Shown: one piece after another, positions 16,751 to 24,887 of the stretch
Layout: each line of letters starts with the position of its first letter
Position numbering within the stretch: the first letter of the stretch is position 1
Origin: F23-D06 sp045600905
GTDB lineage: Bacteria; Bacteroidota; Bacteroidia; Bacteroidales; WCHB1-69
Direction: 5' to 3'
Length of the DNA stretch: 64,000 bases
Assembly (NCBI GenBank): GCA_045600905.1
Contig: JAZRYT010000189.1
Span: 1-64,000 of the forward strand
The notes under the pieces: model-generated
Seen by the model: the letters and a program-made list of their open reading frames with translations, nothing else
What the model was told of the DNA's origin: nothing
Database searches by the model: none
Made by a program: the position numbers and the translations under genes

Positions 16751-18304
16751 ATGCGCCTCAAACTCTCCAACATTCGGATTCCCGTCAGTGCGAATCCCAA
16801 CGTCAAGAACCAAGTATGCCGTCAATTCCACATTGACGGGAAGGACTTCCATGACTTCAAGATTCTTCGTCAGGCGGTAGATGCCCGCAAAAAGAACAAC
16901 GTGGTATATGATTACCAGGTTGCCGTGACATTGCCAGACAAATACCAGTCACTGCTGTCGCAGGCAGGTGTTTCCGAATGGGAGGCACCCGCCGCTATAG
17001 AATATCCCGAGTGGAAGGGCACGCACCGTCCCATCGTAGTCGGATTCGGGCCTTCGGGTATGTTTGCCGCCCTCTACTTGGCGCGTTGCAATGCCAAGCC
17101 CATCGTTATCGAGCGTGGTGGAAAGATAGAAGACCGGAAACGCGCTGTCAACGATTTTCTATACAACAAAATACTGAATCCGAACTCCAACGTGCAGTTT
17201 GGAGAAGGCGGTGCGGGCACGTTCTCAGACGGCAAACTCAACACCAACGTCCACAGCGAATACAACCAGTTCGTCTTAGAAGAGTTCTTCAAACACGGCG
17301 CGTGCGAGGATGTCACCTATATGCAGAATCCGCACGTCGGTACCGACTACTTGGAAAAAGTTGTTCGCAACATCCGAATGGAAATCGAGTCATTGGGCGG
17401 CGAGTTTCATTTCTGCACCACTTTCACGGATTTTGAGGAAAAGAACGGCCTACTTCGTGCCACCTGCAACAACGGGAAGACTTTCACCACGCAGCATCTG
17501 CTGTTAGGACTGGGCCATTCCGCCCGCGATACCATCAAACAGTTGTACGCGCGCGGGCTGAAGATGGAAGCCAAGAGTTTCTCTATGGGCGTGCGCATTG
17601 AGCACCAGCAGCGCCGCATCAACCGTATGCAGTACGGCGAAGCCGCCAAGATACTGCCACCCGCCTCCTACAAAGGCGTGGTGCATTTGAAAGACCGCGG
17701 TGTTTATACCTTCTGTATGTGTCCCGGCGGCACCGTGATGGCCTCCACCAGCGAGCCCAACAGCATCGTCACCAACGGTATGAGCGAGCGCAACCGCAAC
17801 AAGGCCAACTCCAACAGCGCGTTGTTGGTCAGTGTCAATCCCGAAGATTTCTACAAAGAGAGCCCGTTGGACGGTTTAGACTATCAGGAGAAATACGAGA
17901 AGATGGCTTTCGATGTAGCCGGCGACTACCGCGCGCCCGGCAATCTGGTGGGTGAATTTCTGCAAGGCAAAATCGCCAAAATGTACCGCAGCGTGAAGCC
18001 CTCCTACCCTCACGGGCTCGTCTATTGCGACTTCGAGCGTTGCCTGCCCAAGTACGTGGTCGATTCCTTGCGTGAGGCCTTGCCGCTCTTCGGCAAGAAA
18101 ATGCGCGGCTTTGACGACCCTGACGCCGTTATGACTGGCATTGAGACTCGATCTTCCTCTCCCGTACGCATCTTGCGCAACGAAGACCGTCAGTGCGACA
18201 TCCCCGGAATCTACCCAATGGGGGAGGGTGCCGGCTACGCGGGCGGCATTATGAGTGCCGCCATCGACGGACTGAAGACTGCTATGGAGATAGTGAAAGA
18301 ATAA
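16751..18304 (+). CDS. FAD-dependent dehydrogenase of the COG2509 family
   Basis: 517 residues from the ATG at 16751 (MRLKLSNIRIPVSANP). An upstream TTG in frame lies inside the palindromic repeat and is rejected. The FAD-binding loop VVGFGPSGMFAALYLARC lies near residue 100, followed by a conserved FGEGGAGTFSDGKLNT, GLGHSARDT, and near the end YPMGEGAGYAGGIMSAAIDG. Proteins of this family are widespread and uncharacterised FAD-dependent oxidoreductases of the cytoplasm. The substrate is not known and context gives no help. Confidence 0.88.
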   Translation: MRLKLSNIRIPVSANPNVKNQVCRQFHIDGKDFHDFKILRQAVDARKKNNVVYDYQVAVTLPDKYQSLLSQAGVSEWEAPAAIEYPEWKGTHRPIVVGFGPSGMFAALYLARCNAKPIVIERGGKIEDRKRAVNDFLYNKILNPNSNVQFGEGGAGTFSDGKLNTNVHSEYNQFVLEEFFKHGACEDVTYMQNPHVGTDYLEKVVRNIRMEIESLGGEFHFCTTFTDFEEKNGLLRATCNNGKTFTTQHLLLGLGHSARDTIKQLYARGLKMEAKSFSMGVRIEHQQRRINRMQYGEAAKILPPASYKGVVHLKDRGVYTFCMCPGGTVMASTSEPNSIVTNGMSERNRNKANSNSALLVSVNPEDFYKESPLDGLDYQEKYEKMAFDVAGDYRAPGNLVGEFLQGKIAKMYRSVKPSYPHGLVYCDFERCLPKYVVDSLREALPLFGKKMRGFDDPDAVMTGIETRSSSPVRILRNEDRQCDIPGIYPMGEGAGYAGGIMSAAIDGLKTAMEIVKE

Positions 18305-18343
18305 AACAAACATTCTAAGGAGACTGTTCTCCCATAAATTGTG

Positions 18344-18351
18344 TATCTTTG
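18344..18351 (+). promoter_or_regulatory. -7 box (TATCTTTG) for azlCD
   Basis: TATCTTTG followed by CCGCC, 30 bases before the ATG at 18381. Confidence 0.55.
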
Positions 18352-18380
18352 CCGCCTCTATTAAAAAACCACAACACACT

Positions 18381-19130
18381 ATGAATGAATTTGTTAGAGG
18401 ATTCAAAAAGGGTATTCCCATCTTCCTCGGCTACCTACCCGTATCTTTCACTTTCGGATTGGTGGCTGTGAAAATGGGGTTCAGTCCAGCACAGGCGACG
18501 TTTATCGCACTAACAAACATCGCGTCGGCCGGACAATTCGCCGGCATTCGCCTTATGGAAGGAGGTGCTCCCTATATAGAATTGATTATCACCACTTTCG
18601 TCGTCAATTTACGTTATATGCTGATGTCGCTATCCCTGTCACAGAAAGTAGCCTCTGACATACCTTTCTACAAACGCGCCATTATGGCATTTTGCATCAC
18701 GGATGAGATTTTCGCTTTGGCCGCATTGGAAAAGGGCGACGTTTCGTTCCCATTTTTCGGCGGTCTTATGACCCCACCGTTGGTTGGCTGGACATTAGGC
18801 ACATTTCTCGGAACCATCGCTTCCAGTCTGCTGCCGCCCATGTTGCAAGGTTGCTTCGGCATAGCCCTGTACTGTATGTTCATAGCCATCATTATTCCTC
18901 CTGCACGAAAAGGCCGCAAGGTTGCCATCGCAGTCATTGTATCGGCAATCTTCTCCTGCCTTTTCAAATACGTGCCCGCCCTGAGTTTCATCTCCAAGAG
19001 CGGTGGAGGCGGCTGGGCCATCATCGTTTCTGCCATCTTGGGTGCCGCCATCTGCGCATCCATAAAGGAAATCAAACGAACCATCAAGAAAAGAAAATTA
19101 GCTTTCGTGAAAGGAGGTTCCAATGTGTAG
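18381..19130 (+). CDS. azlC: AzlC-type branched-chain amino acid exporter, large subunit
   Basis: 249 residues from the ATG at 18381 (MNEFVRGFKKGIPIFLGYLP); an upstream in-frame start would overlap the promoter box. At least six hydrophobic helices are visible, with the family motifs FTFGLVAVKMGFSPAQA and AFCITDEIFALA. Together with AzlD it exports branched-chain amino acids (4-azaleucine resistance) through the inner membrane. It overlaps azlD by 8 bases. In a peptide-using anaerobe such a pair may relieve excess leucine, isoleucine and valine; this is inference. Confidence 0.92.
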   Translation: MNEFVRGFKKGIPIFLGYLPVSFTFGLVAVKMGFSPAQATFIALTNIASAGQFAGIRLMEGGAPYIELIITTFVVNLRYMLMSLSLSQKVASDIPFYKRAIMAFCITDEIFALAALEKGDVSFPFFGGLMTPPLVGWTLGTFLGTIASSLLPPMLQGCFGIALYCMFIAIIIPPARKGRKVAIAVIVSAIFSCLFKYVPALSFISKSGGGGWAIIVSAILGAAICASIKEIKRTIKKRKLAFVKGGSNV

Positions 19131-19467
19131 TATGCAGAACGTCGCCATTGCCGTGCTCATTATGGCACTGACCACCTACCTCATCCGCGTTATTCCCATC
19201 GGATTTGTGCGAAAAAAGCTGGAGAACGAATGGATTCAGGACTTCGTCTTCTACATCCCATTCTGCGTGCTTTCCGCGATGACCTTTCCAGACGTATTTT
19301 ACTCCACGACCCCAGCAGGAGCTGCTTCGCCGCATTTCCTCTCTGCATCCATTGCCACGATGGTCGCTTTAGTTTTGGCCTGGAAGGACAAAGGACTGGT
19401 ACAAGTAGCGCTTGTTGCCGTCTTCGTGGCTGTTCTCATCGAATTGCTGGCTCCGCTGCTATTTTAA
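19123..19467 (+). CDS. azlD: AzlD-type branched-chain amino acid exporter, small subunit
   Basis: 114 residues, hydrophobic, with four helices and the family start NVAIAVLIMALTTYLIRVIP and FVFYIPFCVLSAMTFPDV. The ATG at 19123 lies within the end of azlC, indicating coupled translation. AzlD is the small partner of AzlC in the inner membrane. Confidence 0.92.
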   Translation: MCSMQNVAIAVLIMALTTYLIRVIPIGFVRKKLENEWIQDFVFYIPFCVLSAMTFPDVFYSTTPAGAASPHFLSASIATMVALVLAWKDKGLVQVALVAVFVAVLIELLAPLLF

Positions 19468-19596
19468 TTTTGGTTAAAGTTCAAGGTTTGATGTTTGAAG
19501 GAAGCGCCTGCGTCCGCGAATACAGGGGGTATTCTCTTTAACATTTTACCGTTTATAAAAAACATTTTCGTCTATATAGGGACTTGCAAAATACAC

Positions 19597-19604
19597 TATC
19601 TTTG
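19597..19604 (+). promoter_or_regulatory. -7 box (TATCTTTG) for the EnvC-like gene
   Basis: TATCTTTG followed by CAAG, 41 bases before the ATG at 19645. It rules out starts further upstream. Confidence 0.55.
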
Positions 19605-19644
19605 CAAGTTAAATTTCTATTCAATGGATTATTCCCCTTTCGAT

Positions 19645-20937
19645 ATGAAAAAGGCCATAATATTTATTTTCCTCATTCTCGCCAGCACTATTTATGTTGT
19701 CTTAGGACAAAGCAGCAGTCAGCTAAAAAAAGACAAGCAGAAAATAGAGAAAGAGATTGCCAACACCCAGAGTCTGCTCAAAAAGACCGAAAAGAATCAA
19801 AAGGCATCCCTCCAGCAAATAGCTGTTTTACGCCAACAGATCAGCAATCGCGAGAAGCTCATCACCACACTGAACGGGGAAATTCTGCAGATGGAGGAGA
19901 CGCAAGAGAACAACGAAAAGGAGATTCTCACGCTTCAAAAGAAATTGGTCTATATGAAAGCCGATTACGCGCAAGTCGTCTATAACGCCTACCGCAATCG
20001 GAACCTGATGGACAAAGTGACCTTTATTCTGGCCGCAGACAATTTCTCACAGATGTTTCGTCGTCTTCGATTCTACACAATATTTTCCAGCAATGTCAGA
20101 CGTCAAGCCGCCAAGATTTCTCAGACTCAGCAAGATCTGAAGCAGAAGAACGAGGAGATTGTTGTTTTAAAAGACGAAAAGCAGAATCTTGTCACGGGAA
20201 AGGAATCTGAAATTAAGAAGCTGGAATCAGACAGGAAGCAAAAGACCAAAAATGCCGAGCAGCTAAAGAAACAATCCCAACAGTTGGCTGCCCAACTCAA
20301 GGAGAAGCAGCGCAAGCGTAAGGATTTGGATGCTGCAATCCAAAAAGCCATTAAAGCTGAAATAGCCGCTGCAAACGCCAAGCGTGCCGCTTCTGCATCC
20401 AAATCGACATCTACGAAAAGCAGTGGCAGTTCTACCGCATCAAATGCCAAAAGCGGCAGTACATCTTCAACGGCAACCAGAAGTACAGCCACAATTTCAC
20501 TAACACCTGAGGAACAGACATTGAACACCTCCTTCGTCAACAACAAAGGGAGTCTGCCTTGGCCTGTGGCGAAGGGTGCAAAGGTTGGTGAATTTGGAAA
20601 CTATGCCCACCCCGATGTTCCTTCAGTAATGATTGAAAACCGAGGCATTGACATTATGACAGATGCCGGAGCTCCCGTCCGCGCCATCTTCCAGGGCGAA
20701 GTAACCACCGTGATGGACGTTATGGGCACCAAAGTCGTCATCATACGCCACGGAGAATACATCAGCGTTTACCAAAACCTGGCCTCCGTCAATGTCAAAA
20801 AGGGAAGCAAAGTCACAACCAAGCAAACTATTGGAACTGTCGCCAAGAACTCGACGACAAACACATACGAGCTACATTTCGAAATCTGGAAGAACGACTC
20901 CTATCTCAACCCCAACTCTTGGTTGGCAAAACGTTAA
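19645..20937 (+). CDS. EnvC-like amidase activator (degenerate M23 domain)
   Basis: 430 residues from the ATG at 19645, which gives a clean signal peptide (MKKAIIFIFLILASTIYVVL). A second ATG at 19624 is possible. Residues ~22-120 and ~150-245 are strong coiled coils rich in Lys, Gln and Glu. A low-complexity Ala/Ser/Thr linker spans ~250-305. The last ~120 residues are an M23/LytM domain. Its zinc site is degraded: the first metal His region reads ENRGIDIMTD instead of HxGxD, and the final motif reads YELHFEIW, so the first His of HxH is Glu. E. coli EnvC is inactive in the same way and works by activating amidases at division. That role is likely here. The stop lies 5 bases before the engB ATG. 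Confidence 0.85.
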   Translation: MKKAIIFIFLILASTIYVVLGQSSSQLKKDKQKIEKEIANTQSLLKKTEKNQKASLQQIAVLRQQISNREKLITTLNGEILQMEETQENNEKEILTLQKKLVYMKADYAQVVYNAYRNRNLMDKVTFILAADNFSQMFRRLRFYTIFSSNVRRQAAKISQTQQDLKQKNEEIVVLKDEKQNLVTGKESEIKKLESDRKQKTKNAEQLKKQSQQLAAQLKEKQRKRKDLDAAIQKAIKAEIAAANAKRAASASKSTSTKSSGSSTASNAKSGSTSSTATRSTATISLTPEEQTLNTSFVNNKGSLPWPVAKGAKVGEFGNYAHPDVPSVMIENRGIDIMTDAGAPVRAIFQGEVTTVMDVMGTKVVIIRHGEYISVYQNLASVNVKKGSKVTTKQTIGTVAKNSTTNTYELHFEIWKNDSYLNPNSWLAKR

Positions 20938-20942
20938 CGCCT

Positions 20943-21554
20943 ATGATTATCAAAAGCGCAGTATTTCTCCAAAGCGTCACAGATTGGCGCAAATGTCCTA
21001 CGGCAAATCTTCCCGAATATGCCTTTATCGGGCGTTCCAATGTTGGGAAATCTTCTCTTATCAATATGCTGGTCAACAATAAAAAGCTGGCCAAAACTTC
21101 TTCAAAACCCGGCAAGACACAAACCATCAACCATTTTTTAATTAACAAGAACTGGTATTTGGTGGATTTACCGGGATACGGTTATGCTACCATATCCAAA
21201 TCCATGCGTGAAAAATGGCAGAAAATGATTAGCGACTATCTCGTCAAACGCGAGAACCTCCAAGTCATCTTCGTCCTCATTGATTCTCGTCTGGAGCCGC
21301 AAAAAATAGACCTCGAGTTCATCAGCAATCTGGGAGCAGCAGGAATACCATTCGCTCTGATTTTCACCAAGACGGACAAAATCTCCACGAGCAAAGTGCA
21401 AAGCAACGTGCAGAAATTCTACAACAAGTTGGCTGAAGAATGGGAAGAAATGCCATACAGAATGTTATCGTCTTCCGAAACGGGGAAAGGCAGAGAGGAT
21501 ATTTTGAATTACATAGAACAAATAAACACACAATACAATTCATCAAAACAATGA
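20943..21554 (+). CDS. engB: Ribosome biogenesis GTPase EngB/YsxC
   Basis: 203 residues from the ATG at 20943 (MIIKSAVFLQSVTDW). An in-frame TTG at 20919 overlaps the preceding gene and is less likely. GTPase motifs: G1 GRSNVGKSSLIN, G2 region KPGKTQTINHF, G3 DLPGYGYA, G4 TKTDK and G5 SSSETGKGREDI. It takes part in assembly of the large ribosomal subunit. It follows the EnvC-like gene by 5 bases and overlaps the META lipoprotein gene by 4 bases (ATGA). Confidence 0.96.
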   Translation: MIIKSAVFLQSVTDWRKCPTANLPEYAFIGRSNVGKSSLINMLVNNKKLAKTSSKPGKTQTINHFLINKNWYLVDLPGYGYATISKSMREKWQKMISDYLVKRENLQVIFVLIDSRLEPQKIDLEFISNLGAAGIPFALIFTKTDKISTSKVQSNVQKFYNKLAEEWEEMPYRMLSSSETGKGREDILNYIEQINTQYNSSKQ

Positions 21555-22003
21555 AAAGGAAAAAAATAATCGGCGCACTGGCTCTTCTAACAGCAATGGG
21601 CATTAGCGGTTGCAGCACTTCACAGAAAGCTGCCGAAAACAACCTCCCTCTTTGCCAATCCAAATGGAGTCTGACTTCCATCTCAGCCCAAACAATCGAC
21701 AGTACCAGTTACTCAACGGAGCCCTATATCATTTTCAATGAGAACGGCTCTTTTATTGGCAATTTCGGATGCAATACATTTTTTGGAACATACTATTCCA
21801 AAAAGCAAAAACTCCAGTTAGAATACACGGGGGCTACCAAACGTCTTTGCGAAAATATGGATTTAGAAAACACTTTTCAGAAATCTCTTAAAAAGGGAAT
21901 TTCCAATTATGAGATTTCGGATAGCACACTGATTCTATACGCTGGAAACGAAGAGGTATTCCGCTTCAAATACCAAGGAGAAGTCCCAAAAGAAGAAGAA
22001 TAA
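21551..22003 (+). CDS. META-domain lipoprotein (HslJ-like)
   Basis: 150 residues from the ATG at 21551, coupled to engB by an ATGA overlap. A lipoprotein signal ends MGISGC with Cys21. The mature part is a META domain: CQSKWSLTSISAQTID, PYIIFNENGSFIGNFGCNTF and FGTYYSKKQKLQLEYTGATK, then RLCENMDLENTFQKSL. Relatives such as E. coli HslJ are linked to heat shock and novobiocin resistance, but no clear function is known. It ends at a strong bidirectional terminator. Confidence 0.88.
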   Translation: MKRKKIIGALALLTAMGISGCSTSQKAAENNLPLCQSKWSLTSISAQTIDSTSYSTEPYIIFNENGSFIGNFGCNTFFGTYYSKKQKLQLEYTGATKRLCENMDLENTFQKSLKKGISNYEISDSTLILYAGNEEVFRFKYQGEVPKEEE

Positions 22004-22030
22004 CGCAAACATATATTTCAAAGCATTAAA

Positions 22031-22059
22031 AAAGGCTGTTGGTTTCACCAACAGCCTTT
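22031..22059. terminator. Strong bidirectional rho-independent terminator
   Basis: AAAGGCTGTTGGT, loop TTC, ACCAACAGCCTTT: a perfect 13-base stem with A-run on one side and T-run on the other. It separates the convergent META lipoprotein and porK genes and closes both transcripts. Confidence 0.9.
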
Positions 22060-22079
22060 TCTTATATCTATTTGTTCCA

Positions 22080-23564
22080 CTATTTGGATTGTGTACCTAC
22101 GCGAGCCATTGCGCAGCGGAATCCAATATAGTCTGTAGCTTCATCTTCATCAAGATAACGTCTGGAACCTGGAGCAGACCAATAAGGGATATCTTTCCAA
22201 GAGCCGCCTTTATAAACGCGAGCATAGTCGCTGACCAAAGAGAATCCATAGGCATCGTTAGCCTTACGATACATTTTTTCTGTAGCCTCAGTATTGGTTG
22301 TAGCTGAAGTCCAATCATCTACACTTTTCAAAGACTGCCAGTCGCCATCGAGATAGTTTTTATTGTCAGCAGCACGGTAGTTACGTCTTCTGTCATTTTT
22401 GAAGTCGGAAACGGGAACCATCGGGATTCTACCTACGCTATCGCGTTCAGCCACTGTACCATCTTCAAGAAGTTTCTTGGTTTCAAAATAGTTACCACGG
22501 AACGGGTTATATTCAGTAACATCATCGTGGGAAGATTGTCTATAGACATCCATCACCCATTCAGCGACATTACCAGCCATTTGGTACAAGCCATAGTCAT
22601 TTGGCCAATCAGAGCGAACGTCCTTAGTTTTAAAACCGTTATCGTTCAAATCACTGGCGACACCCATATAGTCACCACGGCCACGGCGAATGTTAGTCAT
22701 AATACGGCCATAGTATTTCTTTTCTTCCGTACGAATTTGCTGACCATTCCAAGGATATACTTTACGTTCAAGTACACGTTCGTTCAAGGTATTACCAATT
22801 AAGCCGTAAGCAGCATATTCCCATTCAGCTTCTGTCGGGAGTCTGTATTTCGGCAGCAGGATGCCATCTTCCATTTTCACATTACGATATTCACCGGAAG
22901 AGATATAACGGAGACGTTTTTCGCCTTCAGCTTCGTAGGTTTCGTATGTCAGATAAGCATCGGTGTTGAAATAACCTTCAGCTGTCGGAGTTTCAGCGAA
23001 ATCAACATAACCGCGATCAACCAAAATTTGTTCGTTTACACGGTCAGTACGCCAAGAAGCGTAGTTGGTAGCTTGCAACCAATTTACACCTACTACCGGA
23101 TAATGTCTGTAAGCCGGATGACGGAAGTAGTATTCCACATCAGATTCATTGTAACCCAAGCGGTCGCGCCAAACGTTTTCATCTGGGAGAGCATTATCAT
23201 AAACGACTTTCAAATCTTGAGGGATGAAGACTCTTTCCAACCAATAGAGGTATTCGAGATAGTCAACATTGGCAATTTCGCATTCGTCCATATAGAAAGA
23301 AGCAACGGAAACACGGCGTTGTGTGTTGTTCCAATCTTTCATAACATCCTCTTCCATTTGCCCCATCACGAAAGTACCACCTTCAATGAATACCAAACCG
23401 GGGCCAGTAGCTTGTTCTTCAAACGGTGCCACTTCAAAACCGCCGTTTTTCGCATCATTATAATTCCAACCTGTTGTTGGCGAGGTCTCTTTTTTACACG
23501 ATGCGAACATCGTCATAAGAGCCACTGCGATAATCAAACCTGTTAATTTTGTTACTTTATTCAT
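22080..23564 (-). CDS. porK: T9SS ring lipoprotein PorK/GldK
   Basis: 494 residues. Lipoprotein signal with MFASC and Cys23. The mature protein has an FGE-sulfatase fold: GLVFIEGGTFVMGQ at the start of the domain, SFYMDECEIANVDYLEYLYW, LPTEAEWEYAAYG, YQMAGNVAEWVMDVY, and at the end YKGGSWKDIPYWSAPGSRRY with IGFRCAMARVG. This is the pattern of PorK/GldK, which with PorN forms the 50-nm ring under the outer membrane in type IX secretion. It lies 44 bases after porP in the same operon. The usual next genes porL, porM and porN are absent; a terminator follows directly. Confidence 0.92.
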   Translation of the reverse strand: MNKVTKLTGLIIAVALMTMFASCKKETSPTTGWNYNDAKNGGFEVAPFEEQATGPGLVFIEGGTFVMGQMEEDVMKDWNNTQRRVSVASFYMDECEIANVDYLEYLYWLERVFIPQDLKVVYDNALPDENVWRDRLGYNESDVEYYFRHPAYRHYPVVGVNWLQATNYASWRTDRVNEQILVDRGYVDFAETPTAEGYFNTDAYLTYETYEAEGEKRLRYISSGEYRNVKMEDGILLPKYRLPTEAEWEYAAYGLIGNTLNERVLERKVYPWNGQQIRTEEKKYYGRIMTNIRRGRGDYMGVASDLNDNGFKTKDVRSDWPNDYGLYQMAGNVAEWVMDVYRQSSHDDVTEYNPFRGNYFETKKLLEDGTVAERDSVGRIPMVPVSDFKNDRRRNYRAADNKNYLDGDWQSLKSVDDWTSATTNTEATEKMYRKANDAYGFSLVSDYARVYKGGSWKDIPYWSAPGSRRYLDEDEATDYIGFRCAMARVGTQSK

Positions 23565-23608
23565 TGTAATAATATTTATAATCTATATAATAAGGTTAAA
23601 ATCGGTTT

Positions 23609-24739
23609 TTAGAAGGACGGACATACGAGGTCCTTAATTGCTTTACGTTTCTTAGGACACGGCAGGAGCAATTGCAAGGCCACTTCGTGGCTACCGCCTG
23701 TTGTTGCGCTGGCGAGTTTGCTGACCGTCAAATCGTAGGAATAGGAAATTCTAAACATATCGTATTCGATACCGAACATAAAGATGACAGCATCAGAGTT
23801 GAGGATCTTATCAGTTTGTTGCGTTACGACAGCATTTCCATCATCATCAAGAACGGGCTGACCATCAGCACCAATAGTTGGGACATTATGATTGTACTTG
23901 TAAGTCAAGCCATGACGACACCAAAGACCGACTGTAAACGGATAGAATTTCATATAGAAGCCTTCATTGAAATAATTGAAGCCGAGTTGGTGTTCGTAAA
24001 TAAAGTTCGGACTGATGGAGATATCGCCGAAGGACGTTTCCTTTTTACTTTTACGTTTCAAGTCAAAATTGGCACCCACATGAGCGGTGAGTTTGAGCAG
24101 ATCATAGAACTTGCCGTCGGCATTGCCAACGAGGAAGCTGTAAGGGGAATACTTACCTGACAAGCTCAGCAAGGCGATATGTTTGGCAGCAAAGCCAAAA
24201 TACACGTGGGGTGTATAGCCGAGGAAACCAGCCGAAAAATCAAGTGTATTGATACTGTTGAATTCAGGACGGACCTCATTGGTTGCATAAACGAAACCAT
24301 ATCGAGGGTCAATCATGTCGGGGAAAGTAAGCGCATCCCAATTCAGCGATTTGTTCTGATAGGAGGCTTGCAATGCCAATCGCATGTTGAATTTTCTGGA
24401 GACCTGGATTTTGAAGGAATACATCAAACTAGCATTATACGTGTTAATAATACCGCCTTCACCTGCGCGGTCGCCCCAAAATTGCACGCCAATACCGCCA
24501 TAGATTTTGTCAAAATGTTCATCGTAAGATGCGGCAAATGTCATAAATGTTCCCGGCATGGAAGGCCATTGGTCGCGGAAATTGAATGCGAAGCGGGGGC
24601 ACACATTGGTGCCGGCCATAGCAGGATTAAGATACAACGGATTGGCATAAAACTGCGAAAACATCGGGTCTTGTGCATTGACACGCAACGTTGAAATCCC
24701 TAACACAACAGCTAATAGTATAATAATTCTTTTATGCAT
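23609..24739 (-). CDS. porP: T9SS outer-membrane protein PorP/SprF
   Basis: 376 residues. Signal peptide, then the family signature QDPMFSQFYANPLYLNPAMA. The body is an outer-membrane beta barrel with alternating strands and aromatic ends (for example YNASLMYSFKIQVSRKFNMR, then VYFGFAAKHIALLSLSGKY). PorP/SprF proteins work with T9SS, either with the PorK ring or in delivery of type-B substrates. A short acidic insert (GADGQPVLDDDGNAV) lies in one loop. It heads the porP-porK operon and is divergent from porU, with 148 bases between. Confidence 0.92.
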   Translation of the reverse strand: MHKRIIILLAVVLGISTLRVNAQDPMFSQFYANPLYLNPAMAGTNVCPRFAFNFRDQWPSMPGTFMTFAASYDEHFDKIYGGIGVQFWGDRAGEGGIINTYNASLMYSFKIQVSRKFNMRLALQASYQNKSLNWDALTFPDMIDPRYGFVYATNEVRPEFNSINTLDFSAGFLGYTPHVYFGFAAKHIALLSLSGKYSPYSFLVGNADGKFYDLLKLTAHVGANFDLKRKSKKETSFGDISISPNFIYEHQLGFNYFNEGFYMKFYPFTVGLWCRHGLTYKYNHNVPTIGADGQPVLDDDGNAVVTQQTDKILNSDAVIFMFGIEYDMFRISYSYDLTVSKLASATTGGSHEVALQLLLPCPKKRKAIKDLVCPSF

Positions 24740-24762
24740 AATACACTTTTTTTATAAGCGGG

Positions 24763-24770
24763 CAAAAATA
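24763..24770 (-). promoter_or_regulatory. porP: -7 box (TATTTTTG, minus strand) for porP-porK
   Basis: Minus-strand TATTTTTG followed by CCCGC, 23 bases before the porP ATG at 24739. Back to back with the porU promoter, 82 bases away. Confidence 0.55.
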
Positions 24771-24852
24771 CAAAAATATTCTCATCTACTCCGATTTTTT
24801 TTTTATGTTATGAACATGACGAATAGCATAACGGAGAATCGCATCAAAATTG

Positions 24853-24860
24853 TATCTTCG
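24853..24860 (+). promoter_or_regulatory. porU: -7 box (TATCTTCG) for porU
   Basis: TATCTTCG followed by CACC, 27 bases before the porU ATG at 24888. Confidence 0.5.
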
Positions 24861-24887
24861 CACCGTTTTTTTTAATCATAACGACAA

